Assembly: GCF_003030465.1 (NCBI RefSeq) | Contig: NZ_CP028339.1 | Coordinates: forward strand, 3,108,041 to 3,172,040 | Direction: 5' to 3' | DNA from: Thauera aromatica K172 | GTDB taxonomy: Bacteria; Pseudomonadota; Gammaproteobacteria; Burkholderiales; Rhodocyclaceae | Length of the DNA stretch: 64,000 nucleotides | Part shown: piece by piece, positions 17,629 through 25,288 of the stretch | Numbering within the stretch: position 1 is the first letter of the stretch | How the letters are laid out: each line of letters starts with the position of its first letter | Made by a program: the position numbers and the translations under genes | The notes under the pieces: generated by a model | Databases searched by the model: none | What the model was told of the DNA's origin: nothing | Seen by the model: the letters and a program-made list of their open reading frames with translations, nothing else

Positions 17629-19320
17629 CTACGCCTGCATCGCCCGCACTTCGGCCTTGCCGCCGTCGAGCACGATCCGCCATTCACAACCGGCAAGGGT
17701 GGCCGCGCGGTGGCTGACGAGGATCCGGGTGCGGCCGGCAAACAGCGCATCGACCGCAGCGATCACCTGCGCCTCGGTGGCCTCGTCGACGGCCGAGGTC
17801 GCCTCGTCGAGCACCAGCACGCACGGCGCCTGGAGCAGCGCGCGGGCGATCGCGATGCGCTGGCGCTGGCCGCCGGAAAGCTGCTGGCCGCGCTCGCCGA
17901 GCGGGGTGTCCAGCCCCTGCGGCAGGCTGGCGATCAGCTCGCCGAGGCGGGCGCGATGGGCGGCCGCGCGCACCGCGGTGTCGTCGGCATCGGGCGCAGC
18001 GTAGCGCAGGTTGTCGGCGAGGGTGCCGCGAAACAGCACGATGTCCTGGCTGACGACGGCGATCGCGCGCCGCAGCTCGGCGAGCGCGATCGTGCGCAGG
18101 TCGATGCCGTCGAGCCGGATGACGCCGCCCTCGGGGTCGAAATGACGCTGCAGCAGATCGATCAGGGTCGATTTGCCGACTCCGGAGGCGCCGCTCAGCG
18201 CCACCTTGCTGCCGGCCGGGATCACCAGGTCCACGTCCTCGAGCAGCGCCTGCGCCCGCCCATGGTGGCGGAAGCGCACCCGCTCGAAGGCGAGTTCGCC
18301 GCGCAGCGCCGCCGGCAGGCGCACCCCGGCGCCGCGATCGGTGACCTCGGCCGGCGCCTGGCGCAGCTCATTGACCCGCCCCAGGCTGACGCGGATGCGC
18401 TGGATCGCGACGTAGAGGCCGAGCAGGCTGTTGACCGGCCCCACCGCCATCCCCAGGTAGGTGGAGAACGCGATCAGGGCGCCGAGCTGCCACTGGCCGT
18501 CGATGACCCAGGCGCCGCCGATGAGGAAGGCCGCCGCACGCGTCAGCGAGGTCAGCGTGGCAGGCACGGCATGGGTGAAGAATTCGGTGCGCTGCAGTTG
18601 CAGCAGTTCGTCGAGGTAGCGCCCGCCGAGGCCGTCGAGGCGGCCGCGCTCACGCCCCTGCTGCCCCGAGGCCTGGATGAACTTCATCGCCGGCAGGGTC
18701 TCGACGAGAAAGCTCGACACGTCGGCCGCGCGCTCGCGCACGGTGCGCGTGCGCGCCTCGACCTTGCGCCGCATCCAGCGCAGCCAGGCGAGTTCGAGCG
18801 GGATCAGCACCAGCACCAGCAGCGACAGCTGCCACGACAGGCTCAGCATCAGCGCCACCGCGCCGACGAGGCCGACCACGCTGCTGAGCGCGGCGAACAG
18901 GCTGTCGACGGCGAAGCGCTGGAGCTCGGCGACGTCGCCGTCGATGCGCGACAGCAGATCGCCCAGCCGCTGGCGGCCGTAGAAGGCCGGCGACAGGGTC
19001 TGCAGGTGGCGGTAGAGGTCGCTGCGCAGGGCGAACAGGATAGTGCCCGACAGCCGGGTGTGGCGCAGGCGGTTGATGCCGGCGAGCACGGTGCCGGCGA
19101 TGCCGGCGGCGATCATCGCCGCCGCGACCAGCACCAGCATCCGGTAGTCGCCGGCGAGCAGGCCGTCGTCGATCAGCATCTTGGTCAGCCAGGGCTGCAG
19201 CAGCACCAGCGCCGAGGCGAGCAGGGACAGCACGATCAGCACGGCGATCGCCCGCGCCTGCGGGCGCACGAAGCCGTACACCCAGCGAAAGCCGCCGTGC
19301 AGCGGCACCGCCGTGCCCAT
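17629..19320 (-). CDS. ABC exporter, fused permease and ATPase (QhpF-like)
   Basis: About 563 residues: an N-terminal six-helix exporter membrane domain (first helix [20 protein letters not shown]) and a C-terminal nucleotide-binding domain with Walker [11 protein letters not shown], signature [12 protein letters not shown], Walker [13 protein letters not shown] and the H-loop VSHRAA. It should export a peptide, lipid or drug from the cytoplasm. The start at 19320 overlaps the upstream stop (TGATG); an ATG 6 nt earlier is equally possible. Its coupling to a protease suggests peptide export after processing, as for QhpF, which is inferred. Confidence 0.8.
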   Translation of the reverse strand: MGTAVPLHGGFRWVYGFVRPQARAIAVLIVLSLLASALVLLQPWLTKMLIDDGLLAGDYRMLVLVAAAMIAAGIAGTVLAGINRLRHTRLSGTILFALRSDLYRHLQTLSPAFYGRQRLGDLLSRIDGDVAELQRFAVDSLFAALSSVVGLVGAVALMLSLSWQLSLLVLVLIPLELAWLRWMRRKVEARTRTVRERAADVSSFLVETLPAMKFIQASGQQGRERGRLDGLGGRYLDELLQLQRTEFFTHAVPATLTSLTRAAAFLIGGAWVIDGQWQLGALIAFSTYLGMAVGPVNSLLGLYVAIQRIRVSLGRVNELRQAPAEVTDRGAGVRLPAALRGELAFERVRFRHHGRAQALLEDVDLVIPAGSKVALSGASGVGKSTLIDLLQRHFDPEGGVIRLDGIDLRTIALAELRRAIAVVSQDIVLFRGTLADNLRYAAPDADDTAVRAAAHRARLGELIASLPQGLDTPLGERGQQLSGGQRQRIAIARALLQAPCVLVLDEATSAVDEATEAQVIAAVDALFAGRTRILVSHRAATLAGCEWRIVLDGGKAEVRAMQA

Positions 19321-20240
19321 CAGCATGCGACCAGGGCGTCGCCCTGGCGGCGCGCCACGCCGGCGCGCTCGAGCTCGGCGATCAGCCAGCCGGTGAGCGC
19401 ATCGGGGTCCATGTCGAGGAAGCGTGCATTGGCTTCGCGGTACAGCGGGGTGTCCACCAGGTGGCGGGTCAGCGCCGCCAGCCCGATGCGGCGCGCATCG
19501 AGGAGCATGAAGGTGATGCAGCCGCGGATGGCGTTGCGGGCGATGCGCGCGCCGTCGGCCTCGAACGCGGCGAGGCGGGCAAAGGCGCGCTCGAGGGCCT
19601 CGTCGAAGTCGGCGAAGGGGGCGCCGTGGCCGGGGATCACGGCGTCCACAGCGAGCCGGCCGAGCGCCTCGAGAGTGCGCCGGGTCTCGCCAACCCCGTC
19701 ACCGTGGCCGAGCACGTCGGCGAACAGGATGCCGAAGCCGTCGCGCCACAGCGCATCGCCCGAAATCAGCAGGCGGCGCTCGCGGTTGTAGAACACCAGC
19801 GCGTCCATGTCGTGCCCGGGCGCGGCCAGGGCCTGCCATTCGAGTTCGCCGGCAACGAAACGGGCGCCCGCCGCGAGGGTGGCGTCGTGGTCGAAGCGCT
19901 CGCCGGCCTGTGCCGCGGCACTGATCAGCAGGGCGTGTTCGTCCCACTCCGCCACCGCGCGCGCCATCCCCTCGGGCACTACCACCGCGCAGCCGAAGGC
20001 GCGCTGCACGCTGGCATGGCCGCCGATGTGGTCGGGGTGGGAGTGGGTGTTGAGCAGGCGCTGCAGGCGGCGCCCGCCGAGCGCGCTGCGCAGCAGGGCC
20101 AGGGTCTGTTCGGCGTGGCTGAGGTAACCGGAGTCGATCAGGGTGGCCTCGTCGCCATCGACCAGCAGCACGTTGTTGGCCGACAGCCAGCCGCGCTCGA
20201 ACACCTGCACGGCGGGCGGCAGTTGTGGACGCGTGCTCAA
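19320..20240 (-). CDS. MBL-fold metallo-hydrolase
   Basis: A 306-residue metallo-beta-lactamase-fold protein. Metal motif THSHPDHIGGH is near residue 75, followed by AAPGHDMDALVFY, GDALWRDGFG and VIPGHGAPF, which supply the other ligands. The start is a TTG at 20240 that overlaps the preceding stop (TTGA) and stands 6 nt behind GAGGG. Coding signal upstream in this frame belongs to the DUF1289 gene. The reaction is unknown; GloB-like or SoxH-like thioesterase/hydrolase activity is possible. It is the middle of a five-gene overlapping operon. Confidence 0.75.
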   Translation of the reverse strand: MSTRPQLPPAVQVFERGWLSANNVLLVDGDEATLIDSGYLSHAEQTLALLRSALGGRRLQRLLNTHSHPDHIGGHASVQRAFGCAVVVPEGMARAVAEWDEHALLISAAAQAGERFDHDATLAAGARFVAGELEWQALAAPGHDMDALVFYNRERRLLISGDALWRDGFGILFADVLGHGDGVGETRRTLEALGRLAVDAVIPGHGAPFADFDEALERAFARLAAFEADGARIARNAIRGCITFMLLDARRIGLAALTRHLVDTPLYREANARFLDMDPDALTGWLIAELERAGVARRQGDALVAC

Positions 20241-20431
20241 TCGCTGCCCTCCCCGACCCGTTCGGCGACATTCGCCGGCAAGGGCGCCGGCCGACCGGGC
20301 GGCGGCACGGACTCGGCCGGCGGCGCCACCGGCACGCCCTCGATCTCCTCCGCGGTGCGCCCGCAGCCCAGGCACACTCCGGTGTCCCAGTCGATCATGC
20401 ACACCCCCACGCACAGCGCATCGCCGCTCAT
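20237..20431 (-). CDS. DUF1289 protein (second of a tandem pair)
   Basis: A 64-residue protein with the DUF1289 cysteine pattern CVGVCMIDWDTGVCLGCGRT, followed by a TAEEIEG segment and a Pro/Ala-rich tail. Four cysteines of this spacing could bind a metal or an iron-sulfur cluster; the function of the family is unknown. Its start overlaps the stop of the first DUF1289 gene and its stop overlaps the TTG of the MBL gene. Confidence 0.75.
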   Translation of the reverse strand: MSGDALCVGVCMIDWDTGVCLGCGRTAEEIEGVPVAPPAESVPPPGRPAPLPANVAERVGEGSD

Positions 20432-20619
20432 GCCTGCGCTCCCGCCGGCCCGCCAGCAGCAGCGCGGCGCGCCACGGTGCGCTCGAGGATCGCCTGCCGC
20501 ACCCCATTGTCCGCCCGCGGCCAGGCGCGGATCTCATCGACCGTGCGCAGACAGCCCTGGCACCAGCCGGTCTCCGGGCTCAGGCGGCAGACGTCGATAC
20601 AGGGAGAAGGGATTTCCAT
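20428..20619 (-). CDS. DUF1289 protein (first of a tandem pair)
   Basis: A 63-residue protein starting MEIPSPCIDVCRLSPETGWC, with the four DUF1289 cysteines and the RTVDEIRAWP motif. The start at 20619 is preferred because GGAG lies 9 nt upstream; an ATG at 20634 has no ribosome site. First gene of the minus-strand operon that ends with the protease. The stop overlaps the next start by 4 nt. Confidence 0.7.
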   Translation of the reverse strand: MEIPSPCIDVCRLSPETGWCQGCLRTVDEIRAWPRADNGVRQAILERTVARRAAAGGPAGAQA

Positions 20620-20850
20620 CGCTTCGCTCTCCATGGGGCGCAACCGCGACAAGCGGCAGCGCCGGGTACAGGGCCCGCCATTATGAACGCGGCCGGAAGG
20701 GATCGCGAGCGCGCGCCACCGGCACCGGCCGTGCAGCGCGGACGCACCGCCGCGGCGATCGAGGGCTCAGGCGCCGACCCCGCCCCTTGCGCTCGGGCTG
20801 GCGCGCCAGGCCAGGGCGCAGCTCGACGACGGTTTGCACTGGGCGTGTCC

Positions 20851-20896
20851 CTTGTTCATAATACCAACCAACCATACGGTTGATATTATGAACAAG
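20851..20896. promoter_or_regulatory. Long inverted repeat, candidate TetR operator 1
   Basis: Two 19-nt arms, 20851-20869 and 20878-20896, match at 18 of 19 positions around the 8-nt spacer AACCATAC. The core reads CCAACC-N8-GGTTGA. The right arm overlaps the AAGGAG ribosome site of the CoA-transferase gene at 20905. It shares its core with the palindrome at 26865-26912. Most likely an operator for the TetR regulator encoded just downstream. Confidence 0.65.
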
Positions 20897-20904
20897 GAGA
20901 GATC

Positions 20905-22134
20905 ATGCCACTCACCGCGACGGGTTCACTCGCCGGGCTCCGTATTCTGGACCTGACGCATGCACTGGCAGGCCCGTTTTGCTCCCAGATCCTCGCCGAC
21001 CATGGCGCCGACGTGATCAAGATCGAACCGATCGAGGGGGATTTCTTCCGCCGCATGGGGCCGTTCCGCGACGATGACACGCAGCGCGATTTTGGCGGCC
21101 TGTTCCAGTCCTGCAACCGCAACAAGCGCTCCATCGCGGTCGATCTGAAGCACCCGGAAGGCCAGGCTCTGGTCAGGGAGTTGGTCAAGGGCGCCGATGC
21201 CCTGATCGAAAACTTCCGTGCTGGCGTGCTGGACAAGCTGAACCTGGGCTACGAAACGCTCAAGACCCTCCGCCCGAGCCTGGTCTACACCTCCGTGCGC
21301 GGCTTCGGCGACAAGGTCGGCGGACAAAGCCCCTACATGCAGTGGCCCGCGTTCGACATCGTCGCCCAGGCGATGGGGGGCTGGATGGGGATTACCGGAG
21401 AAGACGCCGAGCATCCGTGCAAGGTCGGCGGCGGCCTCGGCGACACCGTGCCGGGCCTGTTCGCCGCCTTCGGCACCATGGCTGCGCTGTGGCACGCGCG
21501 CAGCACCGGACAGGGCCAGTATGTCGATGTCGCGATGACCGACTGCATCCTGGCGATGTCCGAACTGGTCGTCTCGCAATACAGTTATCGCGGCGTCTCG
21601 CCGGAGCCCGTCGGCAACGGCATCCCCGGGGTGGCCTTGTTCGGCACCGTCAGGGCCAAGGACGGCATCGTCGCGATCGCCGCCCCCCACGATCCGCAAT
21701 GGGCCGAATTGTGCCGGCTGATGGGCAGGCCGGAGTGGGTGACCGACCCGCGATTCAGCAGTGAACGCAGCCGTTGGGAAAACCGGGCGGTCCTGCACGA
21801 AATCGTCGAAACCTTTGCCCATACCCGGACCAAGGCCGAGCTGCTCGGCCTGCTCGGCGGCCGGGTACCGTTCAGCCCGATCTACAACGCAGAAGAGATT
21901 TTCCGCGATCCCCACTTCGCGGTGCGCCAGATGCTGCCGGAAGTGGAACAGCCCGGCAGCCGCAGCCCCGTTGCCGTCCCCGGCGTTCCGGTGAAGCTTT
22001 CCACGACCCCCGGCGCAGTGCGCCAGCGCGCACCCTTGCTCGGCGAACATACCCGCGAAATTCTCCAGGAGTACGAAATCGGAGCGGATAGAATCGAGGC
22101 CCTGCTCAGTGCCGGCACCCTATTCGCACGATGA
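20905..22134 (+). CDS. Class III (CaiB/BaiF) acyl-CoA transferase
   Basis: A 409-residue family III CoA-transferase. N-terminal LRILDLTHALAGPFCSQILA, CoA-contacting NRNKRSIAVDLKHPEG, and the catalytic Asp in KVGGGLGDTVPG, the position of Asp169 in formyl-CoA transferase. It moves CoA from an acyl-CoA donor to a free acid without ATP. An AAGGAG box lies 4 nt before the ATG and inside the candidate operator. It is followed by the TetR gene after 7 nt. The acid it activates may be the product of the aldehyde dehydrogenase of this region; that is inference. Confidence 0.88.
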   Translation: MPLTATGSLAGLRILDLTHALAGPFCSQILADHGADVIKIEPIEGDFFRRMGPFRDDDTQRDFGGLFQSCNRNKRSIAVDLKHPEGQALVRELVKGADALIENFRAGVLDKLNLGYETLKTLRPSLVYTSVRGFGDKVGGQSPYMQWPAFDIVAQAMGGWMGITGEDAEHPCKVGGGLGDTVPGLFAAFGTMAALWHARSTGQGQYVDVAMTDCILAMSELVVSQYSYRGVSPEPVGNGIPGVALFGTVRAKDGIVAIAAPHDPQWAELCRLMGRPEWVTDPRFSSERSRWENRAVLHEIVETFAHTRTKAELLGLLGGRVPFSPIYNAEEIFRDPHFAVRQMLPEVEQPGSRSPVAVPGVPVKLSTTPGAVRQRAPLLGEHTREILQEYEIGADRIEALLSAGTLFAR

Positions 22135-22141
22135 ACCTGCC

Positions 22142-22852
22142 ATGCCATCCCTGAAATCGAACCCTCCCGGCGCCCTCGCGGCGACGGACCGTCCCGCGGC
22201 AGAGGCGGCAGATGCCCCCGCCGCCCTCTCCGCCCCGGTCAAGAAACGCCGCCGGGGCAGGCTGACCGAAGCGCGCCACGAGGACAAGCGGACCGCGATC
22301 CTGCGCACCGCGGCCCAGCTGTTCGCCGCCAACGGCTACGAAGCCACGTCGCTGGACATGATCGCCGACGCCCTGGGGATGCATAAGGCGACCCTCTATC
22401 ACTACGTCGACAGCAAGGAGAGCATTCTTTACGAATGCCTGCTGAAATCGTTCGCCGACCTGGATACGGTCATGGAAAGCATGGAGGACCGCGCCGTCCC
22501 CGCCCTCGCGCGCCTGCGCCTGTTCGCCCGCAGCCTGGCTTCGGCCCAGAACAGCGACTTCGGCCGCTGCCTCGTCCTCGTCGGTTCGCGCCCGCTCGAC
22601 ATGGTGCCCGGCGGCGAGGTCCGCAAGTTCCAGCGGCGCCTCGATTCGACCGTCCGCGCCCTGGTGGTGGAGGGCATTGCGGATGGGTCGATCAAGCCCT
22701 GCAACCCGGGGCTCGTCTCGGCGATGCTGTTCGGCGCGCTGAACTGGGTTCCGCGCTGGTTCGACAGCGAGGGCTCGCTGAGCCTCGAACAGGTCGTCGA
22801 CGCCTTTCTCGACATGCTCGTCTCGGGCATCGCCGCCCCGCGCACGACCTAG
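22142..22852 (+). CDS. TetR/AcrR-family regulator
   Basis: A 236-residue regulator. A Pro/Ala-rich, basic head (1-45, with KKRRRGRLTEARHEDKRT) precedes the HTH segment ATSLDMIADALGMHKATLYHYV and a helical effector domain with DSKESILYECLLKSFADLDT. It lies 7 nt downstream of the CoA-transferase gene and ends convergently with the racemase gene, sharing the 4-nt sequence CTAG as both stops. Two palindromes with a common core in this region are its likely operators, so it probably represses the CoA-transferase/TetR unit, the aldehyde dehydrogenase and the acyl-CoA dehydrogenase until an acyl-CoA ligand appears. Confidence 0.85.
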   Translation: MPSLKSNPPGALAATDRPAAEAADAPAALSAPVKKRRRGRLTEARHEDKRTAILRTAAQLFAANGYEATSLDMIADALGMHKATLYHYVDSKESILYECLLKSFADLDTVMESMEDRAVPALARLRLFARSLASAQNSDFGRCLVLVGSRPLDMVPGGEVRKFQRRLDSTVRALVVEGIADGSIKPCNPGLVSAMLFGALNWVPRWFDSEGSLSLEQVVDAFLDMLVSGIAAPRTT

Positions 22853-24033
22853 TTACCCGCTCGCCCCTTCCCCGCGGCGGGGCCCTCCAGGACCGCCCCG
22901 ATGGCGGCATCGTCGTAGCCGAGTTCGGCCAGCAGGGACCGGGTATCGGCACCGGTTTCGCCCACCGGCCGGCATCGGGCCGGTGGCGTGCGGCTGAAGC
23001 GCGGTGCCGGCGCCGGCTGGGTGATGCCGTCGGCCTGGACAAAGGTGCCGCGCGCCAGGTTGTGCGGGTGCCGGGGCGCCTCGTCGAGATCGAGCACCGG
23101 CGCAAAGCACGCGTCCGTGCCTTCGAGCAGTTCGCACCACTGGGCGCGGGTTTTGCGGCGGAACACCTCGGCGACCCGCATTTTGAGCTCCGGCCATTTC
23201 GAAGCGTCCCACTGGGCGTCGAATTCGGCTTCGCCCAGGCCGCATTTTTCACGCAGCAGCGCATAGAACTGGGGTTCCATCGCGCCCACCGAAACGTACT
23301 TGCCGTCGGCACAGGCATACACGTCGTAGAAATGGGCGCCGCCATCGCCATTGTTGGTTCCGGCCTGCGCATTCCACAGGCCTGCCGAACGCCAGCCGTA
23401 GATCAGTGCGGCGAGCAGCGCCGCGCCGTCGCAGATCGCCGCATCCACGACCTGGCCCTGCCCGCTCTCGCGGGCCTGGATCAGCGCCGCCAGCACCCCG
23501 AACGCCAGCAACATGCCGCCGCCGCCGAAATCGCCGATGAAACCCGGCGTCGGCGTCGGCGGCTGGTCGCGGCGGGCGCTCGAATGGAGCGTGCCGGCGA
23601 GCGCCGAGTAGTTGATGTCGTGCCCGGCGGTGTGGGCCAGCGGGCCGCTTTGCCCCCAGCCAGTGACGCGTCCATAGACAAGGGACGGCCTGCGCGCGAG
23701 GCAGACTTCGGGGCCAAGGCCGAGCGACTCCATGACACCAGGGCGAAAGCCCTCGATCAGGATGTCGGCCCGCTCGATCAGTTTCAGTGCCGCCTCCCGT
23801 GCTTCCGGCCGCTTGAGATCAAGCGCGATCGACTCGCGCCCGCGCGCCAGCACGTCACTGCGGCGCGCGGTCAGCCCGGCCATCCCGCCGGAATGGGCCG
23901 CGCGTGCCGGCGGGCGATCGATGCGGATCACCCGCGCCCCCATGTCGGCCAGCATCATCCCGGCGAACGGTGCCGGCCCGAGGCCGGCGAACTCCACCAC
24001 CACGAGGTGGCTCAAGGGGCCAGTGCGCTCCAT
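22849..24033 (-). CDS. Alpha-methylacyl-CoA racemase-like class III protein
   Basis: A 394-residue CaiB/BaiF-fold protein closer to alpha-methylacyl-CoA racemases than to CoA-transferases: GHDINYSALAG holds the His, GDFGGGGM the Asp, and VGAMEPQFY the Glu seen in AMACR/MCR active sites. It would epimerise 2-methyl-branched (or 2-aryl) acyl-CoA. The ATG at 24033 overlaps the stop of the enolase-superfamily gene (TGATG), so the two are translated together. Its presence beside an acyl-CoA dehydrogenase suggests a branched acid as substrate. Confidence 0.8.
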   Translation of the reverse strand: MERTGPLSHLVVVEFAGLGPAPFAGMMLADMGARVIRIDRPPARAAHSGGMAGLTARRSDVLARGRESIALDLKRPEAREAALKLIERADILIEGFRPGVMESLGLGPEVCLARRPSLVYGRVTGWGQSGPLAHTAGHDINYSALAGTLHSSARRDQPPTPTPGFIGDFGGGGMLLAFGVLAALIQARESGQGQVVDAAICDGAALLAALIYGWRSAGLWNAQAGTNNGDGGAHFYDVYACADGKYVSVGAMEPQFYALLREKCGLGEAEFDAQWDASKWPELKMRVAEVFRRKTRAQWCELLEGTDACFAPVLDLDEAPRHPHNLARGTFVQADGITQPAPAPRFSRTPPARCRPVGETGADTRSLLAELGYDDAAIGAVLEGPAAGKGRAGN

Positions 24034-25208
24034 CACGGCGTCACCACGCGGCCTTCCTTGCCCGCGGTCTTGTTGCTGACGAGGAAGGCTTCGTTGAGCT
24101 CGATGCCGAAACCGGGGCCTTCGTTGGGATAGCACAGACCTTGTTCGAATTTCGGAATGTTGAGGGCGATGTCGGTGCCGCGCTCGATGTTCTTGCTTTC
24201 CATGGTGCCGTGGATCATCAGCGGGCCGATCGACTCGTTGAGCCCGCGCGTCGCCCATTCGTTGCTGACCCACAGGTGTGCGGCCGGGCTGTGCTCGAGG
24301 CCGGAGCCGATCATGCAGCCGCAATGCACCGGCAGCCCGGACAGGCGCGCCAGGGTCAGCCAGCGCTGCGACTTGACCAGGCCGCCGGCCTTTTGCAGTT
24401 TGATGAAAAGGCCGTCGCAGGCGCGGCGGTCGATGATCTCCTTGAGGTGATGCAGTTCCTGCGCCGATTCGTCGGCATAGATCGGGGTCCTGACCTGGGC
24501 ACGCAGGCGCGCCATGCCTTCGATGTCCCAGTGCGGCAGCGGCTGCTCGATCAGGTCGAGGCCGCAGGGATCAAGGCGGCGGATGATGTGGAGCGCCTTT
24601 TCGTAGTCCCAGAAACCGTTCGCGTCGATGGTGAGGTAGGCATCCGGTCCCACGGTGTCGCGCACCGCATGGACCATGGCGATGTCGTCGGCCATCGTGC
24701 CGTAGCCGATCTTCATCTTGAACAAGGCGAACCCGGTCTTCTTCGCCAGCGCGGCCTCGGCCGCCACGTCTTCCGGCTTGCCCGCCGACAGCACCCAGCC
24801 CTGGCGGGCGGCGTCGACGGTGCGGCCGCCGAGCAGCTCATAAACCGGCACGCCGAACAGTTTCCCCTTGAGGTCGTGGAGGGCGAAATCGACGGTGGCC
24901 TTGGCCTGGTTGTTGTCGCGCACCAGGAGGTCCATCTTGGCGACGATCTTTTCGATGTTGCGCGGATCCTCGCCGAGCAGGATGCGCGGGGCGATCACGT
25001 TGCCGATCATGGCGATGATCGACTCCTGCAGTTCCCCGCGGTACCAGGAAGAAGTGTCGCCGGAGTCGCCGAAACCGACGGTGCCGTCATCGGCGGTGAT
25101 CTTGAGGACGACGCTGTCGATCGAGGTGATCCGCGTATTGGGCATGATCACCGGCTTTTTCAGCGGGGTGGACACCGGAATGCATTCGACTTTGACGATC
25201 TTGGTCAT
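24033..25208 (-). CDS. Mandelate racemase/muconate lactonizing enzyme family protein
   Basis: A 391-residue enolase-superfamily enzyme of the MLE subgroup. Seen: KxK in LFKMKIGYG, metal ligands Asp in TIDANGFW, Glu in LIEQPLP and Asp in YADES, and the opposing lysine in FIKLQKAGG. Such enzymes abstract the proton alpha to a carboxylate (cycloisomerase, epimerase, dehydratase). The start at 25208 stands behind GGGAAA; frame upstream of it is not coding. The gene is 80 nt downstream of the aldehyde dehydrogenase with a perfect palindrome in between. Substrate not identified. Confidence 0.85.
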   Translation of the reverse strand: MTKIVKVECIPVSTPLKKPVIMPNTRITSIDSVVLKITADDGTVGFGDSGDTSSWYRGELQESIIAMIGNVIAPRILLGEDPRNIEKIVAKMDLLVRDNNQAKATVDFALHDLKGKLFGVPVYELLGGRTVDAARQGWVLSAGKPEDVAAEAALAKKTGFALFKMKIGYGTMADDIAMVHAVRDTVGPDAYLTIDANGFWDYEKALHIIRRLDPCGLDLIEQPLPHWDIEGMARLRAQVRTPIYADESAQELHHLKEIIDRRACDGLFIKLQKAGGLVKSQRWLTLARLSGLPVHCGCMIGSGLEHSPAAHLWVSNEWATRGLNESIGPLMIHGTMESKNIERGTDIALNIPKFEQGLCYPNEGPGFGIELNEAFLVSNKTAGKEGRVVTP

Positions 25209-25245
25209 GGTTTTTCCCGTATTGGTAAAGGCTTGTTGATGATAT

Positions 25246-25269
25246 TGGAATGGTCGCGCGACCATTCCA
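25246..25269. repeat. Perfect 24-bp palindrome between two minus-strand genes
   Basis: TGGAATGGTCGC (25246-25257) is followed directly by its reverse complement (25258-25269). It lies between the stop of the aldehyde dehydrogenase and the start of the enolase-superfamily gene. There is no T-run. It may be an mRNA stem that separates expression of the two genes, or a protein site; its sequence differs from the two TetR-type palindromes. Confidence 0.6.
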
Positions 25270-25288
25270 GTGCGCGCGCGAGGGCGGA

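Noticed and set aside
17080-19791. 903-codon open frame on the plus strand
   Set aside because: Antisense to the ABC exporter and MBL genes, which have complete motifs. The product is Arg/Ala/Ser-rich with no domain, typical of high-GC shadow frames.
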